The position numbers were made by a program, and so were the translations under genes. Under the pieces are notes generated by a model. It was not told the DNA's origin and did not search any database. It saw only the letters and a list, made by a program, of their open reading frames with translations. From Takakia lepidozioides (taxonomy: Eukaryota > Streptophyta > Takakiopsida > Takakiales > Takakiaceae), in contig CM060732.1 in assembly GCA_030704615.1 (NCBI GenBank), positions 73,079,053 through 73,143,052 of the forward strand: a stretch of 64,000 nt of DNA. Direction: 5' to 3'. Positions 12,193 to 21,447 of the stretch are shown piece after piece. Numbering within the stretch: the stretch's first letter is position 1; every line of letters starts with the position of its first letter.

Positions 12193-12540
12193 AAGTATTT
12201 CAATTGTAGGTGGATTTAGGATTGGCTGTACAACATAGGGAGCGTGGCCGAAATTCTGATGTGACCATTCTCCTATGTGCAGGTCATGGCATGCTTCCGA
12301 ATACTTCTGGGCACAGCCTCCCATTGAACACCGCCACAACAGCCTCTGTTGAAGGAGTCGAGAAAATTGGGTCGGCTTTCACCCCAATCTCGGGTAGTAC
12401 ATCACCACAAGGACTGAAGGATCCCGATGGATATGCAAGGACAGGACCTCTGCCAACACCTCCACTCCTGGCAACACCTCCTCCACTCTTGGCAACAGTA
12501 AAAAATTGAGAAGTGCAGTCCTGAGACAAAAGTTAAGGTA

Positions 12541-13064
12541 AAGATGCATGAAAGCAAGGGTATGGATTCTGCACCTACCAAGAAGTCTGAATCAGAGAGT
12601 GACAGTAGTAGTAGTAGTGAGGTTCAAATTTTAAGCAAGAAGGTCGTATCATACAATGGTTCAAAAGTGATGTTGGAGAATGGGGGGAAAATGTGATCTT
12701 CAAGTAAGATTGTCACTCTGAAAAAAAATTTGACATGTGAGTGGGACTATACCAGACAGTCTGGCTTAGCAATCCAGGTTCAGGGTGCTTCCGTTACACC
12801 TATCCTAATGAGTGATGGAATTACAGTTGATACCATTACACCAGACGGGTTTGTGAAGGTTGTGTCCAAGCACTCACATAGCCCACATTCACCATCAACA
12901 TCATCTGGTCATGCATTGCGCTCGCAAAATTCCGCTCCTGACAAGCCCAACAACAACTTGTCAGAAGTTCAGGGTGCTTCTGGCCGAGATGTTGAATCTC
13001 GGCACAAAAAGAAGAAGAAGAAGCCCCAACGTTGGAAGGGGTATTGCTATGTTTGCATTATAGG
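12541..13064 (+). pseudogene. Hypothetical Ser/Lys-rich exon remnant
   Basis: Two plus-strand open stretches separated by an in-frame TGA near 12695. The first has a Ser run encoded by an (AGT)n microsatellite near 12605. The second (12730-13064) ends in a Lys run of six to seven residues. No family recognised. It lies immediately outside the left end of MULE-1, which may have truncated it. Confidence 0.3.
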
Positions 13065-13081
13065 GCAGTCCAGGGTGTGTA

Positions 13082-13141
13082 GGGGGGGCTGCTATTTCAT
13101 GAGCGGCATGAGCATGAGCGGAAAAAAAAAAAGCATGAGCG
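13082..13141. repeat. MULE-1 left terminal inverted repeat with GCATGAGCG array
   Basis: The terminus GCTATTTCATGAGC is followed by short direct repeats of GCATGAGCG, interrupted by a poly-A run near 13121. The same words follow the terminus of MULE-2 at 62804-62835. Such subterminal repeats are plausible transposase-binding sites. Confidence 0.7.
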
Positions 13142-13247
13142 GACCATTGTGTGTCCACGGAAATAGGGTTAGGAGGCACGGAAATAGGGTCATGTGAAGT
13201 TGGAATGTGGCACCAGTGGACTCGTCATAGCAATGAAATGCAACATT

Positions 13248-13960
13248 TTATTGCAAGGCGAAGGCGAAGACATGCCTGTTGGACAACGTCCCTGCCCACA
13301 TTGAAGCACCTGAGGGACAAAGCGGGTGGTTAGTAGCATGCGGCATGCAATTGCAATCGGGCCCCGGGACAAAATGTGCATGTGAAGGCTTACCCGTGCC
13401 GCATGTGAGGTCAAGAATCCGCCCTTGGACATCCGAGCACGTCTCCATGAGGGTTTGGATGAAAGCAGGGCTCCGGGTCCGGCTGTACCGCCACGGTTTG
13501 CCTGTCTTTGTGTTCTTCGGCATACTGGATTGGGGCACATAGTTGTAGAGGACATCGTAGGTAACAGGGTCCACAGCGCATCAAACAAGACGACCGTCAT
13601 TGCGGAATTTGAACGTAGACCCCTCTCTTCACAAAACAATGCCTCAAACACAATGTTTGCCATCCAACAAAAAGAGGGATCCACTCCAGGGTCTAGTTTA
13701 GATACACCACAATATGAAGTGAATGCAATAGATTGATAACTTACACTCTGGCCCTCTGTTGCAACCCCTGTGTATTGACGCAAAACCATTTTTTCAGGAG
13801 GACCGGGGTGACACTTTTTGGTGTCCACCTTGCCACAACATTCTCTGGTCTTCCTCTTGTGGCAAGGACCCCATACATCCACCATCATCCAGGAGCATCC
13901 CCAGCCCAAACCCGGCTCTCTAGTAGTCCTCCGTAAACCTGTTCCAGGTGGGCACACCAT
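13248..13960 (-). pseudogene. DNA-methylase-like protein, C-terminal part, inside MULE-1
   Basis: The minus-strand exon at about 13590-13394 encodes RTRSPAFIQTLMETC followed by GRILDLTCGTG, which matches the N4/N6 DNA methylase layout (R-S-P, then an hDhxxGTG SAM-binding loop). A GT-AG intron at 13310-13393 (84 bases) fits well: once removed, the loop continues as GASMWAG then SNRHVFAF, like the family's G-R-H strand. The product ends shortly after, at 13248. Upstream, the frame from 13960 contains SAMTVVLFDALW, also methylase-like, joined by a frameshift near 13580. The catalytic DPPW-type motif was not found with confidence. The role would be methylating element or host DNA; this is inference from motifs. 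Confidence 0.5.
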
Positions 13961-14112
13961 CCAAGCCCTCCAACAGCTCCCCCCTCTAGAATATCAAGGA
14001 GAATCATATCGCAGGCTCTCTCTCACCTCAACACCCCCCCCCCGATGCTCTTGCAATCCGTGCTCTCATAGTCGTGAAGAATTCCATCATGGCTTCCAAA
14101 CCAGGGGTGTCT

Positions 14113-14881
14113 TTAGGCTCTGTAGCAGCAGCCCTCTTCTTGGGCTTTCCCCTTCAGCTCCTCCAGAGACTTGCTGTGTGCCACCTTCTTCGCCCCCTGG
14201 CAACCAGCATCAAGAAAGCTCTCATTGACGCATTGGATGATAGTTGGGATTCTAACTTTGGCCTTTGCGGAAATGTCACCGCCGAATACCGCCATGTAGG
14301 CTCGCCCTCAAATGCCAACTTCTTGGCAGAGCCAGTCCCAGTCCGAACTGACTGGGAACCCGGACGACCGGTGACTTGGTAGTAGCAGCAGCAGCAGTTG
14401 CAACCCTTGCACAAAGTCGTCGTCGGAGTCACTCCCTTGGGGCCCCTCCTGCGCCTCCTCTGGTGCCCCGGTGGTTTTTGTGTTTTTTGGGGGTTACTTT
14501 ACTCCCCTGTTTCCGTGTCCTTTTCATTTGTCCTTTATTCTTCTCATTCAATTTCTCCTGAATACCTGCCTAAGCAAGCTTTGCCGCTTTCCTGGACTTG
14601 ACAAGCGCTATCGACTCCTTTGGACCCAACGGAGGCAGCGGAGCTCGGTTTGGTCGGGCCTCCGCATCCAGCTTCAATTGGAACTCGGATGAGTCGAGCG
14701 AGCCGGGCGGAAGGTCCACATACCAAGGGCAGTCGCGCAAATGCTCCAGATGCCACTCCTTCACGATAACATCAGTGTACATGGAGTCAGCTCCAGGGGT
14801 TCCTCCATGCGAGGAACAATGGCGGCTGGAAGGACAGATGACCTTTCTCCAACAGGGAGAACTTACAGTACCTGCATTCAA
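14113..14881 (-). pseudogene. Probable upstream exons of the methylase-like gene
   Basis: Minus-strand frames read like coding sequence: 14881-14570 has VKEWHLEHLRDCPWYVDL then Pro-rich sequence, and 14295-14113 has KVRIPTIIQCVNESFLDAG and SLEELKGKAQEEG. They point the same way as the methylase-like exon and lie between it and the central repeats, so they are probably its N-terminal exons. No family recognised for these parts. Frame breaks prevent a firm exon model. Confidence 0.35.
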
Positions 14882-14920
14882 AAAACACAGACAGAATCAC
14901 ATCCATTTTTCCAGACTGGG

Positions 14921-15470
14921 TCCAAAAATGGCTAAGTCCCAGATCTGACTGGGCCCGGAACTGGAAAAATGGCGCCGAATTTCCAGAATATGTGCCATCC
15001 GCCCCAGGGACTTAGCCATTTTTCTAGTACAGGGTCCAAAAATGGCTAAGTCCCAGAAATGATTGGGCCCGGAACTGGAAAAATGGCGCCAAATTTCCAG
15101 AATATGTGCCATCCGCCCCAGGGACTTAGCCATTTTCGGACCCTATACTGGAAAAATGGCGCCATTTTTCCAGTACAGGGTCTGAAAATGGCTAAGTCCG
15201 AAATGACTGGCCCGGAACTGGAAAAAATGGCGCCGAATTTCCAGAATATGTGCCATCCGCCCCAGGGACTTAGCCATTTTCGGACCCTGTACTGGAAAAA
15301 TGGCGCCATTTTTCCAGTACAGGGTCCGAAAATGGCTAAGTCCCAGCACTGACTGGGCTCGGAACTAGAAAAATGGCGCCGAATTTCCAAACTGTGCCAG
15401 CCACACCCCGGGGCTTAGCCATCCGCCCCATTGGAAACAGGAAATTCGGCGCCATTTTTCTAGGGGCTTC
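14921..15470. repeat. Tandem and inverted repeat block with GGCGCC cores
   Basis: Units contain AATGGCTAAGTCCC, CTGGAAAAATGGCGCC and AATTTCCAGAATATGTGCC in both orientations. Two 80-bp palindromes begin 144 bases apart (15121 and 15265). The block sits between the divergent starts of the transposase and methylase-like genes. The GGCGCC-ATTTTT core recurs at about 15448, 15899 and 15997 and as variants at 17670-17900 and 63030-63190, so the motif belongs to the element. ORFs on both strands here are artefacts of the repeat. Confidence 0.85.
15265..15344. repeat. Perfect 80-bp palindrome
   Basis: The 40 bases from 15265 are the exact reverse complement of the 40 bases ending at 15344, with no spacer, centred in GGC|GCC. 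A near-perfect sister lies at 15121-15200 with about three mismatched pairs. It could extrude as a cruciform or fold as a hairpin RNA. Confidence 0.9.
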
Positions 15471-16090
15471 ACAACTAATTTCATGCCACATAAGACAACT
15501 TACATCCTGGAAATGTGGGGACTACAATGGCCACAAATCAAAGAAATGCAACGCGTATGTACCTGTACAGAAGGCGCGTTGCCGCTTTGTCGCCGTTCGG
15601 CTGGTCGGCATTGCCGCATTGCCGCCCGTAGTACAAAGGCTTCAGTTTGCGACGCGGTGTGGATGTGGGGTTTCTCTCAAGAGAGCCACGCCCTTCTGCA
15701 CGCGGCATACGTCCAAGTTAAAGAAAAAATCTCCCGCAGAATGCGTGCGTACATGCCTCGAATGGAACTTCATCCACCCGTCACATCAGGTGTCGAAGGC
15801 GTATCCGGGAAGCAAGCGCGGTATCCGTGTGGAACGTCCGGTTCAAAACAGACGGCGGAGGACATTTAATGTGCAAGACGGGCCTCGTATGGAAATTCGG
15901 CGCCATTTTTCCATGCGATGGATGTTCTCTGTCGGCTAGGTGTCGGCCTCCCCCCCCCGAGACAACTTCATCCGAATGGCCTCTAATGGAAATTCGGCGC
16001 CGTTTTTCCATCCGAGGGATGTGTCGGCCAGGTGTCGGCCTGTCCCCCTGAGACGACTTCATCCGACACGTTGGTTCCCATTGTCACAAA

Positions 16091-17545
16091 TTGACGAGGG
16101 GTAACTCATGGGAGGCTGCCCACGAGGCAGAGCAACTCGTTCAGGAGGAGGTTAAGTTGAGACCTGGTGCCAAACCCAAACAGATACAGCTGCAGGCCGC
16201 CCATAAGATGACATTGGCCAGAATTATGTCGGAAGACGGCTCCGACAGAGTTCCTCTCGATGAGAAGGAAATGGAGGCATTGCTGGAGTCGGTGTTCCAT
16301 GTCTGTTCACCGAATGTCCGAAACCACATTGTCTCCTGCAAACAGAGAATTGGGCATGGCTCGGATATGCACTCCATTCTGGAGGTGAAGCGACGATGTG
16401 GATATGACTACATTCATGGAAGTAGATTTCCAGGACAAGGGACTGAGGCAGATCGTTGTTTCGTATTCAAAATGTCAACGTGTGGGCCTGGCAGCGGCGT
16501 CGAGCTGGTCCACCGGATGACGAGTGGGGACTTGTCAAACAGTTGGGTCATGTTCGACCATATCAAGCGAATTACAAATCACCAGTGGGTGACAATGGGT
16601 GCACATGTCTACGACACCCACTGTAGGATGCTAATGACAATTGTTATTTGTGAGATGAAAGGAGAGGACACACAATCGGAGATGTTTCTTTGGCAGGGAA
16701 TAAACGAATAGATGGCCAGGGCAGGATTTCCCCCTCCCAATTTTCGTGGTTTCATGGCGGACAACGCACAAGCAAATTGGGCTGCCATCCGAAGGGTGTA
16801 CGGGGAAGACCCCAATGTTCCGATGAAAAGCAAGGAGAGATCTTGCGGGTTCCATTTTCTGCAGAGCTTGTCGCAGTACACAACCAGGCTCGTGGCACCA
16901 GATTTCAGATAGGAGCACCGTTCCATGTGTCTTGCGTGGAAGTGTGCTCCCACCTTGGATGATGCAGAGACACAGTTTGCATGTATACGGGCTTGGTGGA
17001 CAACGTCAGGTGCTATAAAGAAATCAGACAAGGGAGCAATGGTCAGTTGGCTAGCATGGTGGCATTATCGTTTCCTCCAGTTCGACGACTATATGTTGGA
17101 GGTGAGTTGGACAAATTTGCGTCCCGTTGAATATTATGCTAGCTACTCATTATTTGTAATTTGCTTGTAACCTGAACATGTGCATGTGCAGGAAATGTGT
17201 CTCGACTCCGACACCGACATGCCGACAACAAACATGGCCGAATCAGTACATTCTTCCTGGCGTGCCTCCTCTGCGGCGCATCTAGTGGACATCCTCACTG
17301 CCACAACGGAGGACATTGTCAGGTCAATTATGCAGCAATGCAGGTACAACGAGTTCTTGAAAGAGAAACAGTGGGGCTTGGGGCCGGACAGGCAGGAAAT
17401 GCTGATGCAGACTACCTCCAGATCGAAGAATCCTCGCAAGTGGGCGGCAGCCTTGCGAGAGGGCCTTCGGGGCACGCCATTGCTTCGAAGTGGCCAATAC
17501 TTGAAAGGAGATGTTCACACACCGTCCAGTGAGACGAAGACTTGA
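16091..17545 (+). pseudogene. Mutator-like DDE transposase (MULE-1)
   Basis: Transposase of the MULE superfamily, which cuts element ends. Visible features in order: an N-terminal helical region, first Asp in HVYDTHCRML (about 16610), second Asp in FMADNAQANW (about 16760), a C-x2-H motif in RSCGFHFLQS, and the catalytic Glu in NMAESVHSSW (about 17236). A GT-AG intron of 90 bases (17102-17191) is conserved in position in MULE-2. In-frame TAG codons fall at 16709-16711 and 16910-16912; MULE-2 has GAG at the second site. A one-base insertion near 17520 relative to MULE-2 shifts the C-terminus. The true start is uncertain: the frame is open from 16091 but its first in-frame ATG is near 16207, so an upstream exon is possible. 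Confidence 0.82.
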
Positions 17546-18086
17546 CGAGGCACCTGGCGGAGAAGAGGATTCATGGCGAGCTGACAAGAATATTCGCACT
17601 CTCCCCGTGGTCCCGTGATGTTGCCCGAGGAGGTCTTGTCGAGCACCGCAAGTCCGATGTCTGAGAAAATGGCGCCGAATCTCCAATTACATGGCCCAAG
17701 AACTGCCCAACATCTGTGCAATCCCCGGCACCATGTACCAAAATCGGCGCCACATTTCCAAATTTTGGGCTTACACACCTGCCATGTTGGGACCTATAGC
17801 CGTGAAATTCGGCACCATTTTTCGCCGGAGACACCTATTACCGCGAAATACGTTTTTCTTTTGGTTGCGGAACCTACCGCGAAATTCGGTGCCATTTTTG
17901 CAGATGTCGCTCGGAATTCGCATGAGCGGAAGACGAAATATCATGAGCACGGCTCTCAAAACTACAATTTTTACTTCAAACAATAAATATTATATTGGTT
18001 TTTTCTGACACATTCCATTAAAAATATTTTTTTAATGTTTTTTATTTCCAAACTTGGAGATGAAAACCGATTGTCTTGCTAGCTAT
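17546..18086. other. MULE-1 3' region with GGCGCC-type motifs
   Basis: Non-coding in this copy. It carries several variants of AAATTCGG(C/T)(G/A)CCATTTTT and then an AT-rich segment with the word GACACATTCCATTAA shared with MULE-2 (62915-62930, inverted). Relative to MULE-2, an extra segment of about 125 bases follows 17560. Confidence 0.6.
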
Positions 18087-18109
18087 GCTCATGAAATAGC
18101 AAACCTCCT
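18087..18109. repeat. MULE-1 right terminal inverted repeat
   Basis: GCTCATGAAATAGC followed by AAACCTCCT, the reverse complement of the left terminus and closely matching the MULE-2 end at 62783-62807. Confidence 0.75.
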
Positions 18110-18499
18110 ATAAGGGAGCTAATCTTTTGTGTAGGATTGAGGGGAAGAAGTCCCTCTTGTATGGCTGCCTATTTATGCTACAGTGCTTGCAGAGAAAGAA
18201 TTTACTCAATTCCAAGGACCTCTCGACTGGACAATGAACAACCTTAAAGAAGGATACTAGTTTTTCAGGCCCAATGAATTTTTGGATATCATGATTCTCT
18301 GTATGATGATCGGTAGTACCTCAGGTTCTTTCATTTCATGCTATCCCTACTGGGATCATAAACTCCGTGAGTTTACACTTGCTCATGGCCATTCTATGTA
18401 GAGTTTTGAAATTGCGAGAAGATGGCAGTTGTAAGGGAGAGTGGACTTAGCTGTTCACAGAAGGGACACAACCTCACGATGTGCTCATCGTTGGCCCCT
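18110..18499. other. No gene seen
   Basis: Unique-looking spacer right of MULE-1 without a supportable feature. Confidence 0.4.
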
Positions 18500-19344
18500 T
18501 CAGAAATGCACCAACAAAGAAACATTCCCTCCTCGCACCATGATGGCCATCACCCCAACCTCCATCTGCAATGATTCATCCTCCAAGACCCTCCATGTGG
18601 TGGAATCTCCAAGTCTTGCCTGCTTCTGATCCAGAATTTGCCAAAGCCATCTCTTGACTGCAAACCCTTTCTCCAGCCTTGAGCTTGCACCACAACCAGC
18701 CTTTCCTCTAGGGTCATAAGGCACACTCAGTAGGCACAATATTTTAAGCTCAAAACAGTTCCTGCTCCATACCTCGCCAGAGCCATCTTTCAGCTCCCAG
18801 ACTCGCTTTGCCTCCATTGTTTGGTCTTGGACATTGCAGTCCTTGTATCCCAAGAATAAATAGTTTTTTTTTTTCCGAGAGCAGTCCACCATAGATATGT
18901 GCACCCCTTCTGCTAGTACATGGACATATGGGTGTCTTGCCTCGAATTGCATGGATAGGATGTGGCCCATGAGAGCCAGACAAAAGCTTTTGTCCCAGTC
19001 ACCCTCTGCTGACTTTGCCAACACAGCCAACCCTGTCTTGAGTGCTTCAGTCAGCCATTCCATCAACACATGGTAATGGGAACATCCCTCTCATGCCTGA
19101 TTTCATATTGTTCACACATCTTGTCAAACTCATCACTCCATTCTGCCCTTTCGCATGAAACTATAACTCCAGGGCACCCATGTTGCACCAAGAGCTCTCC
19201 TTCCAGAAACTGAGACGTGAGGGAAGACGTCGGGTCTGCCATTGGGCTGACTCCCACCTCTCCAGATTGATGGTGAATGGACAACAAGGCATACTTGTTG
19301 CCTAGTTTTGTTTTCATAAGAGTACCTGCAATTCCAACATACAC
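18500..19344 (-). pseudogene. Degenerate retroelement integrase core
   Basis: Minus-strand frames 19344-19063 and 19069-18500 join across a frameshift near 19065. The first has KLGNKYALLSIHHQSGEVG then TSSLTSQFLEGELLVQHGCP and DEFDKMCEQYEIRH. The second has LTEALKTGLAVLAKSAEGDW and LALMGHILSMQF. Order and spacing match the Ty3/gypsy rve fold, but the usual first Asp is His (SIHH) and the VSDNG Asp is lost (VSCERAEW), so catalysis is impossible. The rest, down to 18500, is unrecognised. No LTR, gag or reverse transcriptase lies nearby, so this is an orphan fragment. Confidence 0.6.
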
Positions 19345-19380
19345 AAGATATGTTAATTCTTTAAAAGAAGCATAAACAGG

Positions 19381-20514
19381 CTAGCTGGACTCTTGATGAT
19401 CCAAGGTTCCCAGACTTGTACTCTGGCCTTCTGGCAGCGTCATAGGATTGGGCCTCATGTTAGGATAGTATCCTTTCTCTTTGTTGTAGTGCAAGCAAGT
19501 GTTTTTCTTTGAGTTGAGCCTTCCAACATTGTTGAACTTGTGCCTTCCACCATTGTTGCATTGACCATGCCTCAGACTGTTTGATGTTGTGGCAATCATA
19601 TGTACCTGTGATCCAGCCACCAAAGCACTCTTATCTGTCCTCTCATGTTCACCCATACCAGCAACAACAGAATCATGCACCACCCCACCCTTTGGGTGAT
19701 GCCCATCCGTTCCTTTCGAAGTTGCACCACTGATTGAGCCCGCTGGCTCCTTGCGCATGGATCTGATCCACTCTCCAGATCCTCCCTCATGACCAGGCTG
19801 AGCATTTCCTACAATCATCGCATTCAATGACACCACATCTCGTTCAGCCCTACAATCACACACTCCCTTTGCATCTCTGATGCTCTCACATTCGGCGTAC
19901 CTGTCCATGAGGGTGTTGTTCAGATTGGTACTTGGAAAAATTCCAGCCCCCATGATATCAGCATGGACCTCTTTGCCCCTTCCCAAGGCTGCCCCCCTTG
20001 CACATGTATTGTAAACATAAAGGGGCGACACCTGATTGGGCTTCATTGCCACCCACATCATCTGCTCACAGGTTTCCAGAGCCCCAATCCACACATATGC
20101 TGGACATATCCTGTGATCATCACACTCCATGAGACCGCTTCTTGGCTGAACACCCTGTCAAACACTTGTTGTGCATTTTCCAGACTCCCACACTTGCAAT
20201 ACATATAGACAAGGGTTGTTCCCCCATGCCTCAAATCCAGCTTTGATTATGCCTTGGTGGACCTGCCTGCCCTGTTCCAGGTCTACTGGGCTAGCGCATG
20301 CATCTGCAGGTATGCTCAGGAAGGTGATCTTGCTTGGCTTTGCACCTTCTTGTTGCATTTGCTGACCTGACCCCCAAATCTGTGATAATTCTATAGTGAC
20401 ATGAGGCACCCACTCTTCTTCTCTTCTCTCACACCAGTAAAGAGTGGCTTGAGTTGCCCCGGTTTGACCAATAGTGATTTGAACATAGCTAGTACCTCCA
20501 CCTTCTTTGGCCAT
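19381..20514 (-). pseudogene. PPR protein pseudogene (PLS-type repeats)
   Basis: Minus strand. 20330-20200 encodes PSKITFLSIPADACASPVDL then EQGRQVHQGIIKAGFE. After a frameshift, the frame from 20130 encodes KEVHADIMGAGIFPSTNLNN then LMDRYAECESIRDAKGVCD and RDVVSLNAMIVG. These are classic plant PPR repeat signatures of organelle RNA-binding proteins. The rest of the ORF loses the pattern. No transit peptide or E/DYW tail is visible. Broken by at least one frameshift and truncated; it ends next to the integrase remnant. Confidence 0.75.
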
Positions 20515-21447
20515 TTCAGCCTTTGCATTCCAGCGGGCTGCAATAAATGGTCTTGAGCAAGTCCCGTTCCCTTTGCTGCAGGCCCTCTTGACTCAAATTT
20601 GCTGCTCTCAACAGTAGGCCGTTCCCCTTTCAATTGCATTGTTGGTGACAAACTGTGGCACACCCTCTGGTCACCATGCCTTCTTGCTCCCTTACTCAGT
20701 TTAGTGCTCTCATTAATCTTCAAAAGTGTTAAGTTGGTTTCTCACTGTTCCCTCACTCTCTCCCTTGGCAGGATGCCTGTCCAATTCGTCGTCTATGCAA
20801 CTCTGGCTGACTCCTAGTTGACGTTCTTTCTTGTTTTCGACATGGAATGGCACATCCTCCGATCCCAAAGAAGGTACTTCAATCACTTCTGTCAGCAAAT
20901 TCCTCCTCACTTTCTCTCCCCTCTTCATTAGGTTGATCAATTTCAAAACTGAAGACTTGGGTTAGATCTGTGCCTTCCACCTGTCCTTGCTTCATCCAAC
21001 CTAATTGCATGTTCGGTTCAGGTAATCTGTACAAGTAGGGAGGCATCATACATGTCCCACAAAAATCTTATAAAAGCAAAAGTAGGTACATTGATCTCAA
21101 ATTGAGGAGGAAGCCTATTGAGGAGTTGAACCTCAAATTCCCTTGCGGGAATTGCTGCCCAATGCAGCCAATAGACTGTCTGCAGCCCACAGAATTAGTA
21201 CTTCACACAGGTATGATAACACTTAGAATTGGCAGACATGTACATTTTATGACAGTAGTACACAGAAAGAGTCCACTATGTTCAGTCATACTGTCTCATA
21301 AATATTGCAGTCATCATTAGCAATACTTAACTGCTTGATAATGGCAAGAACGGATTGCACGACCAAAATGCTATGATGACCAGAAGGCTCATAATGTCGA
21401 ACTATGATGTTGAACCTATATGGATAAAGGGAGTTCAGGATCACATC
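20515..21447. other. Unrecognised minus-strand ORFs, then spacer
   Basis: Minus-strand frames at 20946-20713 and 20723-20515 are open, charged and of unknown family. They could be decayed N-terminal sequence of the PPR pseudogene, but no repeat pattern is visible. Between 20950 and 21447 I see nothing. Confidence 0.3.

Larger units (their letters stand above)
13082..18109 (+). mobile_element. MULE-1: complete Mutator-like element, about 5.0 kb
   Basis: Bounded by inverted copies of GCTATTTCATGAGC (13091-13104 and 18087-18100). The inverted match extends outwards imperfectly through a GGRGG block, giving terminal repeats of about 20-23 bp, short for Mutator elements. Inside are a plus-strand DDE transposase (16091-17545), a divergent minus-strand gene with a methylase-like motif (13248-14881), and a central repeat block (14921-16060). 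A second copy at 62783-64000 has the same terminus, confirming the boundary. I could not identify a clean 8-11 bp target duplication. The transposase has stops, so this copy would need help to move. Confidence 0.8.

Noticed and set aside
14897-15390. Several ORFs on both strands in the MULE central block
   Set aside because: They encode the same repeat words in both orientations, as expected from palindromic repeats rather than genes.
14921-17900. GGCGCC-ATTTTT motif as an E2F binding site
   Set aside because: The TTSSCGC-type consensus is not met in either orientation; the palindromic core differs.
18500-20514. Integrase and PPR remnants as one fusion gene
   Set aside because: They are adjacent on one strand but each is broken and no splice or frame links them; chance juxtaposition is simpler.
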